Origin: Riptortus pedestris
Lineage: Eukaryota; Arthropoda; Insecta; Hemiptera; Alydidae
NCBI GenBank assembly: GCA_019009955.1
Contig: CM032229.1
Location: 195,827,501-195,891,500, forward strand
DNA length: 64,000 nucleotides
Direction: 5' to 3'
Positions 32,990 to 44,151 of the stretch are shown one piece after another. The notes below the pieces were generated by a model. The model was not told the DNA's origin. It searched no databases and saw only the letters and a program-made list of their open reading frames with translations. Numbering within the stretch: position 1 is the stretch's first letter; each line of letters opens with the position of its first letter. Made by a program: the position numbers and the translations under genes.

Positions 32990-34234
32990 TTTGGCCTTTC
33001 TACCAACTTATGCCACCCTCCACATCACACACTAGCTCCGGTTTGGCCATTCTAGCAACTTATGCCACCCTCCACATCACACACTAGCTCCGGTTTGGCC
33101 ATTCTAGCAACTTATGCCACCCTCCACATCACACACTAGCTCCGGTTTGGCCATTCTAGCAACTTATGCCACCCTCCACATCACACACTAGCTCCGGTTT
33201 GGCCATTCTAGCAACTTATGCCACCCTCCACATCACACACGAGCTCCGGTGTGGCCATTGTAGCTACTTATGCCACACTCCACATCACACACTAGCTCCG
33301 GTTTGGCCATTCTAGCAACTTATGCCACCCTCCACATCACACACTAGCTCCGGTTTGGCCATTCTAGCAACTTATGCCAACCTCCACATCACACACTAGC
33401 TCCCGTTTGGTCTTTCTAGCAACTTATGCCACCCTCCACATCACACAATAGCTCCGGTTTGGCCATTCTATCAACTTATGCCACCCTCCACATCACACAC
33501 TAGCTCCGGTTTGGCCATTCTAGCAACTTATGCCACCCTCCACATCACACACTAGCTCCGGTTTGGCCATTCTAGCAACTTATGCCACCCTCCACATCAC
33601 ACACTAGCTCCGGTTTGGCCATTCTAGCAACTTATGCCACCCTCCACATCACACACTAGCTCCGGTTTGGCCATTCTAGCAACTTATGCCACCCTCCACA
33701 TCACACACTAGCTCCGGTTTGGCCATTCTAGCAACTTATGCCACCCTCCACATCACACACTAGCTCCGGTTTGGCCATTCTAGCAACTTATGCCACCCTC
33801 CACATCACACACTAGCTCCGGTTTGGCCATTCTAGCAACTTATGCCACCCTCCACATCACACACTAGCTCCGGTTTGGCCATTCTAGCAAATTATGCAAC
33901 CCTCAACATCACACACTAGCTCCGGTTTGGCCATTCTAGCAACTTCTGCCACCCTCCACCTCACACTCTAGCTCCGGTTTGGCCATTCTAGCAACTTATG
34001 CCACCCTCCACATCACACACTAGCTCCGGTTTGGCCATTCTAGCAACTTATGCCACCCTCCACATCACACACTAGCTCCGGTTTGGCCATTCTAGCAACT
34101 TATGCCACCCTCCACATCACACACTAGCTCCGGTTTGGCCATTCTAGCAACTTATGCCACCCTCCACATCACACACTAGCTCCGGTTTGGCCATTCTAGC
34201 AACTTATGCCACCCTCCACATCACACACTAGCTC
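32990..34234. repeat. 52-bp minisatellite, about 24 copies
   Basis: Unit TAGCTCCGGTTTGGCCATTC followed by TAGCAACTTATGCCACCCTCCACATCACACAC (written here in two parts as TAGCAACTTATGCCACCCTC and CACATCACACAC). Most copies are identical; diverged copies sit at about 33235, 33400, 33455 and 33880-33970. Not a multiple of three. Confidence 0.96.
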
Positions 34235-34369
34235 CATTTCTCTTTATTTGCTATTTTACTTTTTTCAATATTTATTTTTACTTTTTTTTTCTTTTTCCCT
34301 TACCATTTATATTCTCCGTTTCAACCCCCCGTTTTTTTTTTTATTTTTTTTTTGCTGCTAACAACTTAG

Positions 34370-34525
34370 CAAATCTCGGTTAATGTTCAAGATAGAGACT
34401 AAATGTAAATAGTTCTTTATATATAATAGTTGTGTAGATATTTAGTTTTACATAAAACCTTTAAATATTGCGTTTGTTAAAGATCAAACAAAAATTGTGA
34501 CCGATAGTGTTAACAGACAGACACA

Positions 34526-34575
<50 letters not shown>
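34370..34575 (+). repeat. Dispersed repeat family B, copy ending in (AC)n(AT)n
   Basis: Starts CTCGGTTAATGTTCAAGATA, contains TTTACATAAAACCTTTAAAT and AGATCAAACAAAAATTGTGA, and ends AACAGACAGACACACG, (AC) about 20 repeats, then ATATATATA. The microsatellite is part of the element's end, as at 46040. Confidence 0.72.
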
Positions 34576-35204
34576 CCTTGTTTTCGTCAACTCAATGTTT
34601 AAATATCGTATTATGAGTACGAGCTCACTAGCCCTTAAGGAAATAGAGATGGCAGCTCATGTTACCATTCTATTCCAAACAACTCGTCCATCTTAAAATT
34701 TATAAATGGAACAGATAATTTTTTTTTTTTTTTTAAATAAAAAGAAGGAAAACAACCTTTCTCACCTCTAATAAATTAGTTTTTTTTGAAAGTATCGATT
34801 GAGAAAAGCCCTTGTTGCGGGAGTTGGAAAAAAATCATTAATGCTTCAAAGCATTTCTTCCTTTGAGATGATTGTTTAGAAAGTAGGCACAAGTAGTTAT
34901 CAATTTAGAAATGCTTTCTATGAATCAGCAACATGTTTAAAATGTCTCTCTTGGATGTTCTAAATAAATATTTTGGGAGGATTGTCGCCTCTTGCGTGGG
35001 ATGTTTATCATCTTGAGAAGAGGGTCCGTAATCTGGGCCAAACTATCTCCCGGATACTTAGCAACCATAAAGAGCACTTTATTAGTTACACTTGATATAA
35101 CAAACAACAATACACAACTCGAGATGGAATGCTCAACACTGGCCAAAATAGACAAGGACATTTGTACAATTTATTCACTGTGTTTACTCAAAGCCGAAAA
35201 CTAT
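34576..35204. other. AT-rich spacer
   Basis: Short T/A runs; overlapping frames on both strands near 34937-35161 (about 74 codons each) lack any recognised feature. Confidence 0.4.
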
Positions 35205-35250
35205 AAAATACAAATATCTTGGTTAATATTTATGTTACACTATATATATA

Positions 35251-35299
<49 letters not shown>

Positions 35300-35510
35300 G
35301 GTTCTATATAATTTTTCGAACCGACGTCCAGTAATGGAGATATTTCGAATTTTCAAAATTCTGCCTCTTTAACCGCCACCCTTTCCCACTGGGCCGATTT
35401 CAGCCATTAACGAACTAGATCATTTTTTTACATAAAACGATTAAATATTAAGTTTGGTAACGATCAAATAAAAATGGCGACCTCTAGAGCGTTAAGAAGC
35501 ACATGTATAT
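35205..35510 (+). repeat. Dispersed repeat family B with internal (TA)n
   Basis: AAATATCTTGGTTAATATTTATG then a (TA) tract of about 60 bp at 35241-35294, then the TTTTTCGAACCGACGTCCAG, GAGATATTTCGAATTTT, 'TTTCAGCCATTAACGAACTAG', ACATAAAACGATTAAAT, TTTGGTAACGATCAAAT and GCGACCTCTAGAGCG blocks. Here the microsatellite expansion is internal rather than terminal. Confidence 0.72.
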
Positions 35511-36606
35511 AGTTTTGGGCGGACATAATTATTTTCATATCCTGGGTAGGGTTTCATAAGAACGACCCCTAACCACCCCTAACTGAATAGGTGATTTGTC
35601 ATAAAGGAAATCTGCTAATAGAAGTAAAATAAGTTTAATGGAGAGCTGAATGGAAAGGCTGAAGGAGAAATGATAACATACATTGTTAAGTTTTAGATGA
35701 TTTGGATGAAGATGAAATATCTGCATGTCTGATGAGACTAATATGGAATTTCGATGATATAATGAAGATAAATATTGTGTTTATTGTTAGTAGAAGACAA
35801 TGGTTAGAACAGATAGAAATGGAGTTTCTAGAATGGTATGCAAGCTGGATCGCGTGATGGCTAATAAGGAAGGCTACCCTAAGTGCAGTGTACGGGTATA
35901 GTGCAGTCGGTGTGAGGGATGCAGTATGGATGGTGCATATCAAGTAGAAACATGTTACCATATTCCTTCATATACCATACTCCTTCCTTAGAATCCTCAA
36001 TCCGCCAGCCAATTAAACACACACACTTGAAGCATTTTTATTATTTCGGTTCGTCAATTGAATATAATTTCGAAATTTTGTTTTACTATAATAGTGTTTA
36101 ATGACTTTAATAGATGGTTTTGTGAGATGTAGCCGTAGAAGGTGTGTTGGGACTTACCCTCATAGTTCTGCAAGGCGCAGCTGACGACTGACGGCAGAAC
36201 ACAGCTACCTTCGCTATATATAACCCCATTGCTACATAGAAAAAAAATCAATCATTTATTCACGCTTGTCTACGTCTTAATTGTGAGTATTGTTGGTGGG
36301 GGCTCCGGCACCTGTTATGCAGCACCGCCCCACCCCCGGCCACCCCCTCAGCGTCTCCCACCATCTTGCCCAATCCTCTTCAAAAGACACCCCTACCCCA
36401 AATATCACCTGTTTTCATGTCCCCTTACATCGAGGACAGATCATATGAACAATTTCATTTCCACTCTCATTGCCCATTCAGAAAGAACCTTCTCCTTTCT
36501 CAAAGTTCTGTCAACCACCTAACGAGAAGAAATAATGATTGCCCAAAAAACTATCACACACTAGCTTAAAGAGATCATGAATGAAATGAACTCTATATAT
36601 CAAGAA
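35511..36606. other. Spacer without recognised gene
   Basis: No protein family recognised in frames up to 97 codons. A GC-richer part at 36290-36370 (CACCGCCCCACCCCCGGCC) stands out against the AT-rich surroundings but has no readable function. Confidence 0.4.
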
Positions 36607-38435
36607 TTCAATTCATGGTTGGGGATGCAAGTTACCCCCATACTGGACACATGCTCATACCATGGTCGGGGATGCTAATTATCCCCAAACCTGCACACAT
36701 GCTCATACCATGGTTGGGGATGCAAGTTACCCCCATACAGCACACATGCTCATACCATGGTTGGGGATGCTAATTACCCCCATACAGCACACATGCTCAT
36801 ACCATGGTTGGGGATGCAAGTTACCCCCATACTGCACACATGCTCATACCATGGTTGGGGATGCTAATTACCCCCATACTGGACACATGCTCATACCATG
36901 GTTGGGGATGCTAATTACCCCCATACTGCACACATGCTCATACCATGGTTGGGGATGCAAGTTACCCCCATACTGCACACATGCTCATACCATGGTCGGA
37001 GATGCTAATTATCCCCAAACCTGGACACATGCTCATACCATGGTCGGGGATGCAAGTTACCCCCATACCTGGACACATGCTCATACCATGGTCGGGGATG
37101 CTAATTATCCCCAAACCTGCACACATGGCCATACCATGGTCGGGGTGCTAATTACCCCCAAACCTGGACACATGCTCATACCATGGTTGGGGATGCATGT
37201 TACCCCCATACCTGCACACATGCCCATACCATGGTTGGGGATGCATGTTACACCCATACCTGCACACATGGCCATACCATGGTTGGGGATGCATGTTACC
37301 CCATACCTGCACACATGCCCATACCATGGTTGGGGATGCATGTTACCACCATACCTGCACACATGCCCATACCATGGTTGGGGATGCATGTTACCCCCAT
37401 ACCTGCACACATGCCCATACCATGGTTGGGGATGCATGTTACCCCCATACCTGCACACATGCCCATACCATGGTTGGGGATGCATGTTACCCCCATACCT
37501 GCACACATGCCCATACCATGGTTGGGGATGCATGTTACCTCCATACCTGCACACATGCCCATACCATGGTTGGGGATGCATGTTACCCCCATACCTGCAC
37601 ACATGCCCAAACCATGGTTGGGGATGCATGTTACCCCCATACCTGCACACATGCTCATACCATGGTTGGGGATGCATGTTACCCCCATACCTGCACACAT
37701 GCTCATACCATGGTTGGGGATGCATGTTACCCCCATACCTGGACACATGCTCATACCATGGTCGGGGATGCAAGTTACCCCCATACCTGCACACATGCTC
37801 ATACCATGGTTGGGGATGCATGTTACCCCCATACCTGGACACATGCTCATACCATGGTCGGGGATGCAAGTTACCCCCATACCTGCACACATGCCCATAC
37901 CATGGTCGGGGATGCAAGTTACCCCCATACCTGCACACATGCCCATACCATGGTTGGGGATGCAAGTTACCCCCATACCTGCATACATGCCCATACCATG
38001 GTCGGGGATGCATGTTACCCCCATACCTGCACACATGCCCATACCATGGTTGGGGATGCAAGTTACCCCCATACCTGCACACATGCTCATACCATGTTCG
38101 GGGATGCATGTTACCCCCATACCTGCACACATGCTCATACCATGGTCGGGGATGCATGTTACCCCCATACCTGGACACATGCTCATACCATGGTCGGGGA
38201 TGCAAGTTACCCCCATACCTGCACACATGCCCATACCATGGTCGGGGATGCAAGTTACCCCCATTCTGCACACATGCCCATACCATGGTTGGGGATGCAA
38301 GTTACCCCCATACCTGCACACATGCCCATACCATGGTCGGGGATGCAAGTTACCCCCATACCTGCACACATGCCCATACCATGGTTGGGGATGCAAGTTA
38401 CCCCCATACCTGCACACATGCCCATACCATGGTGG
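36607..38435. repeat. 47/48-bp minisatellite, about 38 copies
   Basis: Unit CATACCATGGTTGGGGATGC plus a GTTACCCCCATACCTGCACACATG-type remainder (first part GTTACCCCCATACCTG). Left copies are mostly the 47-bp CATACTGCACAC form with CTAATTA variants; right copies are the 48-bp CATACCTGCACAC form. Variant sites: GGTT/GGTC, GCAAG/GCATG, CTGCAC/CTGGAC, GCTC/GCCC. Up to five frames on both strands are open for hundreds of codons; none is credible as a gene. The right end abuts non-LTR retrotransposon sequence without a spacer. Confidence 0.96.
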
Positions 38436-38738
38436 CCAGAATAGCCCACCAACTCGGCTCCATCACCACAACAATTACATCTACAGAGCTCTATTAAGCG
38501 CTCAAAGAAGATATTGATGAATACTGGCATCAAATGTAGAAGGAAACCCAGAACAATAAACTAAAAACTAATGAAACCTCCATCCGTCCATGGAAATAAT
38601 TGACAAGAGACAAGAGAAGATATGGAGTCTTGCTAGGAAGACCCCGAATAGGGCACACGAGATTTACATAGTTATCTTATGACAAGAGATCAACCACCGA
38701 TATGTGGGAAGTGCAACACAGACTTAACTATATGCCGT
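38436..38738 (+). pseudogene. Non-LTR retrotransposon 3' end relic (RNase H tail and C-terminal region)
   Basis: Broken plus frames read ARIAHQLGSITTTITSTELY, EDIDEYWHQM, KETQNNKLKTNETSIRPW, then GRPRIGHTRFT and SYLMTRDQPPICGKCNTDLT. RIGHTRxTHxYLM followed by PPxCxxC is the conserved end of ORF2 in jockey, R1 and related non-LTR elements. The first part is closely related to 46471-46620, so two copies of one family are present. It is cut on the left by the 48-bp array and on the right by the Helitron-like end. Confidence 0.8.
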
Positions 38739-38741
38739 ATA

Positions 38742-39880
38742 CTAGCTACGACACCCGGCGATGCCCGGGAAATCATTGTTGACTGACTGTTTTTATAGCA
38801 AGACTTCAATGTGTACCTTTGCACTTTCCTCCACCACCTATTGTTTTTGCGAAATAGCCAATCCTAACGTGTAACTTTTGGGGAATAATAGAATAGAAAT
38901 TTAAGTTTTGATGAAGAAATGAAAATGTGTTCCTAACCTATCCCTCTAGACTTTTTGACTCACCATTTTTGAATAATTCAAACCGTAATCATGGATAGCA
39001 TTTGTTACAATTAAATATCATCTATAATGAACATATTTCCTGTCAAAAACCAATCCGAGCACATATAGTTTAAGCATAGTTTTGTACATACGATTATAAT
39101 GGTAATAGTAAATCTCAGTGGAAATAACTTCCGGTAATGCCAGTATTTGGCAGGAAATAAGTAAACTCAATTACTTAGCCTCCCGTCATTTTCCCCTCCC
39201 TCATGAGGGTTACCAACATCGTTTTTCTTAAATTATTCATTCATCTAGTTGAGGAAATTTAATAAAAGAGGTACCCTAAACATAATTTTATTTATATTCA
39301 AAAAGCTGGGTGAGGGGATGATATTGTAGCCCTAACTGCAACCTTAGTAATCTTTAAACAATCATATCGAGTGTAAGCGCATATTGTACTTTGTCATAAT
39401 GCCATTACCATTAACGTATGATAGTACATATTCCTTTCAATAACATTAAGATATCGGAAATAATATATTACCAGATCCAAAGAGTTTGATTCCCAACAAC
39501 TTCCGCTACCACCTCATGTGCAAATTCAGCATGATTTTGTTTAAATTATACATTATACAAATTAAATAATGGAAATGCTCTTATAGTTTACTTTCTATCG
39601 GAAATAAATAATAAAGTTATTTACTAGGGAAAATAAATAAATGAGTAGGGGACGTCTGAAATTTACAACCTCACTAATCCGAATCATACTTAGAACTATC
39701 ATATGAGACTAAAACATAACATCATTTGTCATAATATGCCTTTATTAAAAACGCTTAAATAAGTACTAATAAAATTAATGACTCCCGCTCTAGTTTTAGC
39801 GTATATCCCGTGTTTACTTCATTTTACGACAAAAGTGCATGCAACAAAACTTACTCTAAATAACAAAATAAACAATTTTT
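38742..39880 (-). mobile_element. Helitron-like family A, reverse copy with 3' end
   Basis: On minus the element ends in a GC hairpin (38754-38769, CCCGGC opposite GCCCGGG) followed by CTAG (38742-38745) and T. Upstream on minus, 38880-39800 matches 7440-8400 of copy 1 nearly throughout. The 5' side passes into the 108-bp array at GTTTATTTTGTTATTT. No helicase frame. An adjacent A/T insertion pair is consistent with Helitron insertion between A and T. Confidence 0.75.
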
Positions 39881-40328
39881 GATAATCGTCTGTCATATTC
39901 GGTGGGATCAATGTAAGTCAAACCTGAGATAACATATATCACTTTGAAATAGAAATGGTTTCCTACGTAAATATAAACATGAGATGCAGATAATCGTCTG
40001 TCATATTCGATGGGATCAATGTAAGTCAAACCTGAGATAACATATATCACTTTGAAATAGAAATGGTTTCCTACGTAAATATAAACATGAGATGCAGATA
40101 ATCGTCTGTCATATTCGATGGGATCAATGTAAGTCAAACCTGAGATAACATATATCACTTTGAAATAGAAATGGTTTCCTACGTAAATATAAACATGAGA
40201 TGCAGATAATCGTCTGTCATATTCGATGGGATCAATGTAAGTCAAACCTGAGATAACATATATCACTTTGAAATAGAAATGGTTTCCTACGTAAATATAA
40301 ACATGAGATGCAGATAATCGTCTGTCAT
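39880..40328. repeat. 108-bp tandem repeat, about 4 copies
   Basis: Units begin GATAATCGTCTGTCATATTC at 39881, 39989, 40097 and 40205, with a partial fifth. Copies are nearly identical. 108 is a multiple of three, so minus stays open for 174 codons; no supporting coding evidence. The array sits at the internal edge of the Helitron-like element. Confidence 0.95.
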
Positions 40329-40685
40329 ATTTGCCGATATCAAATATAATCTGTATCGTGAAGAAAACAAGGGCTGCCAATCATTTGCTTTACTGGAGGT
40401 CTAAGGACTTAGACGGAATTAACATTTGGATTACTGTTAACCGGAAATTGACATAAAACCTTTTTCCTGTCATTTCAGTCAGTTTTGAATCATTTATAAA
40501 AAAGCTTGCAATTAATTTGTATACCAAAAAATTAAAGAAATGTAATTTGTAACAAATTAAAGAAATGTAATTTGTAACAAATTAAAGAAATGTATCCCAA
40601 TTAGCCTAAGTTGCAAAAAAAGGCCTGGGGAGTGGCCATACTATTACGGCACAAACTGGAGCAACCAATAGTGTCGGCAGCTTCT
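40329..40685. other. Spacer with a short 24-bp triplication
   Basis: At about 40531-40600 an AATTAAAGAAATGTAATTTG unit occurs three times. The right part may be retrotransposon sequence continuing past the 26-bp array, but it cannot be read with confidence. Confidence 0.5.
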
Positions 40686-41217
40686 AGTTTCCACCCTTCA
40701 GAGACGTGATTTTCCGCCACCCTTCAGAGACGTGATTTTCCGCCACCCTTCAGAGACGTGATTTTCCGCCACCCTTCAGAGACCTGATTTTCCGCCACCC
40801 TTCAGAGACCTGATTTTCCGCCACCCTTCAGAGACCTGATTTTCCGCCACCCTTCAGAGACCAGATTTTCCGCCACCCTTCAGAGACCTGATTTTCCGCC
40901 ACCCTTCAGACCCTTGATTTTCCGCCACCCTTCAGAGACCTGATTTTCCGCCACCCTTCAGAGACCTGATTTTCCGCCACCCTTCAGAGACCTGATTTTC
41001 CGCCACTCTTCAGAGACCTGATTTTCCGCGACCCTTCAGAGACCTGATTTTCCGCCACCCTTCAGAGACCTGATTTTCCGCCACCCTTCAGAGACCTGAT
41101 TTTCCGCCACTCTTCAGAGACCTGATTTTCCGCCACCCTTCAGAGACGTGATTTTCCGCCACCCTTCAGAGACGTGATTTTCCGCCACCCTTCAGAGACG
41201 TGATTTTCCGCCACCAT
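40686..41217. repeat. 26-bp minisatellite derived from non-LTR ORF2, about 20 copies
   Basis: Unit CCACCCTTCAGAGACCTGAT plus TTTCCG. On minus, the first unit continues in frame from the retrotransposon coding sequence at 41218-41434 and reads WWRKITSLKG, so the unit is an amplified piece of ORF2. Being 26 bp, it shifts frame at each copy. Variants GACGTG lie at both ends and GACCTG in the middle. Confidence 0.93.
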
Positions 41218-41434
41218 TCAGCAGATGTGGTGTTCCTCTTAAGCTCAGGTACAAAGGTTCGCCAATGATCGACTTTATTCTCGATAAGGCTATTTTGGGC
41301 TCGAGCTCGCGCTTTTTTAAATTCAATGAGGTTGCTTGTTGTCATATTCCTCCTGAATTTTCTGAGGGCTCTTCTTCTGTGGCGTATCGCTTCCTTACAA
41401 GATTCGTTAAACCAGGGGAGAGCTTTCCTTTTAA

Positions 41435-42867
41435 CCCAGTAGTGCCCGGTGTGTCCCTCAGGACACGTAATGTTTTTGTTTGTTTATTAGTCAATTCCGA
41501 GAGAAGTGTAAATACGGATTCAACGAAACTTTTATCCATTATTCTAGGAACATGCCTCGACCTGTTCCTATAACTCCCTCCCCCCCTCCTATTTCAGTAT
41601 GATATTCGCCTTCAAAGAAATAAACACGAATTTTTCGCCATGGATGTTGATATTGAGCAAGTAAATTTTCCAGTACTTGTAGTTATTATTTTCTTTTATA
41701 GTTTTCTATATTAGTTAAAGAATCTCTGTTTTAACAGTTGTAATCATTAGAATTACGATATTTGATTTCCCCGTTGAAATATAAGCCTGATAAGACAGCG
41801 TGTTCGTGAGGACACGCTAAGCACTAAGGACGTTGAATGGAATTCGATGGTCTCAATTGCATCAAATACTTATGGGACACTTCCAACTACTACTGTAAAG
41901 CGATATTCCCAACAATTAAAAAAAAATGTGCAAGTTCCATGCTCTGCGGTTTTTCCAAAATATAATGAAAAAATGGGAGGAGTTGACAGAATGGGCAAAA
42001 CATAAATCTTTACAGAATTTCAATTAGAAATCGAAAATGGTATTAGCCGCTGTTTTCATGGATTCTCGATGCCAGCGTCAGTAATGCCTGGCAAATTAAA
42101 AGGCAAAATGGAAATAACATAACCCAACTAGATTTCCGACGGGAGTTAGTTCAATTTTATCTTTATAAATATAGAAATGAACCAAAAACTCCAGGAAGAC
42201 CATCAACCGGTTTACGTGCAGTATGATTAGATACAATCAATCATCTTATTCAAAGAATTCCTGACAAGAAAAAACGGAGATGTGTGGAAACATTATGCAA
42301 AGCTGAAAAACAAATCATCCGCTGTTACAACACAATGCGGCAAGTGCAACGTAGGCCTTTGTGTAAATTGTTTTGAGGACTACAACACAAAGTAGTGAAA
42401 AAATATTTTAAAATAATGTATAATTATATAATCTGCAATAATTTATAGTTATAATGGTGTGTTATTGAAGTTCAATTCTTTTTTTTTTAATTCAAGATGT
42501 TTGAGTAGATTTCATTTTTTTTTTTTTTGGACAATCCATGATTTATCGAATTTCATTTTTTTTTTTTTTTTAAATATAAAATGTTATATATTATAACAAA
42601 ATAATTTTTTTAGATAAATAAACCGACAAAATGGACAATAATAAGTACAATAACAAAATAATTTGTTTGTTTTCACCCGTATCCTAACAAAACTTACTCC
42701 TTTCATGTAAGAGCTTAGCGTGTCCTCATGGACACAGGGCATACCAAGGTTCCTGAATGCAATAATTTTTTTTTTTAATTTTTATAATAATCTTTGATAT
42801 CAATTGATCTTAAAAGAGGCAAAACTTTCAAAATTTTGACCAAAAAAAAAATCTGGGCACTACTGGG
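41435..42867 (+). mobile_element. piggyBac-like DNA transposon, internally deleted
   Basis: Flanked by TTAA at 41431-41434 and 42868-42871. Terminal inverted repeats CCCAGTAGTGCCC (left) and GGGCACTACTGGG (right) are perfect. A subterminal palindrome GTGTCCCTCAGGACAC at 41451-41466 recurs in altered form at 41798-41819 and 42717-42735. The interior keeps only the C-terminal part of the transposase. TTAA specificity, TIRs beginning CCC and the protein relic agree. Confidence 0.92.
41830..42395 (+). pseudogene. piggyBac transposase C-terminal relic
   Basis: Frames give NSMVSIASNTYGTLPT, VQVPCSAVFPKYNEKMGGVD (the PxxVxxYNxxMGGVD block), then after a frameshift RISIRNRKW, LFSWILDASVSNAWQ, LDFRRELVQFYLYKY, and in another frame the terminal cysteine-rich TQCGKCNVGLCVNCFEDYNT followed by a stop. 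This is the order in piggyBac transposases: third catalytic region, DASxxNA block, CRD zinc finger. The N-terminal half with the first catalytic aspartates is missing. In-frame stops and shifts; not functional. Confidence 0.88.
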
Positions 42868-43700
42868 TTAATTTTGTTGCATGAGGAAGGAATCGATTGG
42901 ATAGCAGCATCAATGATTTTCTACGCGAGGTTCAGGCTATTCTGGTCTACGGCAGATGGGTGCCATTCGTCAGCCTTGGCTGATCAGCTGTAGTTGTCCC
43001 AGTTGGCGTTCTGAAGTTGGCACCTACACACGGCATCTGGCCTTCGATCATGGGAAGCTTCGAGATTCAGAAAAATGGGAAAGTAGTCACTAATGTTGAG
43101 GTCGTCAGAGACGTACCACGAGATCTTTGTGAGGAGGGAAGAGGAGCAAGTAGTTATATCAAAGATGGAGAAGGAGCCACTGAAATGTGTTGGCCCACCT
43201 GTATTAATAATGCATAGCTCTTCAACGTGTAGAAGCTCGGGCAACATGGTGCCCCAAAGATCAATTTTGTGAGGACCCCAGGCTTCTGAGAGAGCATTAT
43301 CGTCTCCCAAGATGGTCCTAGGTGAGGGGATTTGCATCATTAGCCTCTCCTGGTCTCAGGCAAACATTGCAGATGTGAACAGCATATGGGATCAGGATCT
43401 TGACTGCAACCGGCCAGAGACTAGTCCAGGGCTTCAGCAGGAACGGTGGTCTGGACAGCTATCCATACACAACTGCTGGCTCTGTCCTCGGAAGTGTCAT
43501 CCAGTCGGAAGAATTCATCAAGTTCAGGTTCCTTTTCCGCTTTGAAGTGGGTTTCCTGCAGGCATAGGCAGATCGATTGGAGTGAGAATGTCATTTAGAT
43601 GAGCTTCAGTCCATTGCAATTCCTTTGAATGATGCATTTATTGACAGTTCGTTCGCTATCATGGGCCATCAGGGGGAAAACCCCTGCCTGAGCCACCACT

Positions 43701-44151
43701 GGCTTAGAAATACCAGGAGTAACGGGGAAACAAAAATTGTACTACACCATGTTTGTAAGTAGTAGAATAACCTCTACCACTATGTAGAACTAAGCCAATA
43801 ACCTAATGCTAATGCTAAGCTCCACTACCTGATCCCCTGCTTCGATACTTGGCCTCTAACGGCCAAGACATCAACTAAATAGGATATAACCTGTGCCTGC
43901 TGGGGAAGTAGGTACTAGCGGCATTCCTAGCTGTGACCTGCCGGCTGGATTCGTCGTCCAAAGGAGATACACACCTCTAGCTGATCCCCTGCTTCGATAC
44001 TTGGTTCAAGACATCAACTAAAATGGATTATAAAATGAATATGGCCCCCGAAAACTAACTGAACTGTCTGAAAACTGCATTTTATGTCTAATTACACTGA
44101 TGTTGAACGGATGACAGCAACGGAATTAGTGTCAGTTCTGAGTGGGCATTT
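43701..44151. other. Probable faded ORF1 side of the jockey-type element
   Basis: Lies upstream (on minus) of the ORF2 start. No readable gag knuckle. A segment containing CTGATCCCCTGCTTCGATAC occurs twice (43828 and 43981), a local duplication. Confidence 0.4.

Larger units (their letters stand above)
41218..43700 (-). pseudogene. Jockey-type non-LTR ORF2 (endonuclease and linker), split by a piggyBac insertion
   Basis: Two segments: 42868-43700 and 41218-41434, separated by the element at 41435-42867. From the right on minus: MAHDSERTVNKCIIQRNCNG (APE start), LCLQETHFKAEKEPE (catalytic Glu block), GDDNALSEAWG, CIINTGGPTHFSGSFSIFD, LNISDYFPIFL (ending where SDHxPI is expected), then ADEWHPSAVDQ and AAIQSIPSSCN. 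After the insertion: LPWFNESCKEAIRHRRRALR, FKKARARAQNSLIENK, HWRTFVPELKRN. The frame is continuous across the TTAA target. Stops and frameshifts occur within the endonuclease. Reverse transcriptase is absent; a 26-bp array follows instead. Confidence 0.85.

Noticed and set aside
36662..38533. Several frames of 370-610 codons on both strands
   Set aside because: All come from the 47/48-bp array, whose unit lacks stops in most frames. Five overlapping frames cannot all be genes.
41265..41573. 102-codon plus frame at the left piggyBac end
   Set aside because: The minus strand here is clearly non-LTR ORF2 and the frame runs into the transposon terminus; it is a shadow.
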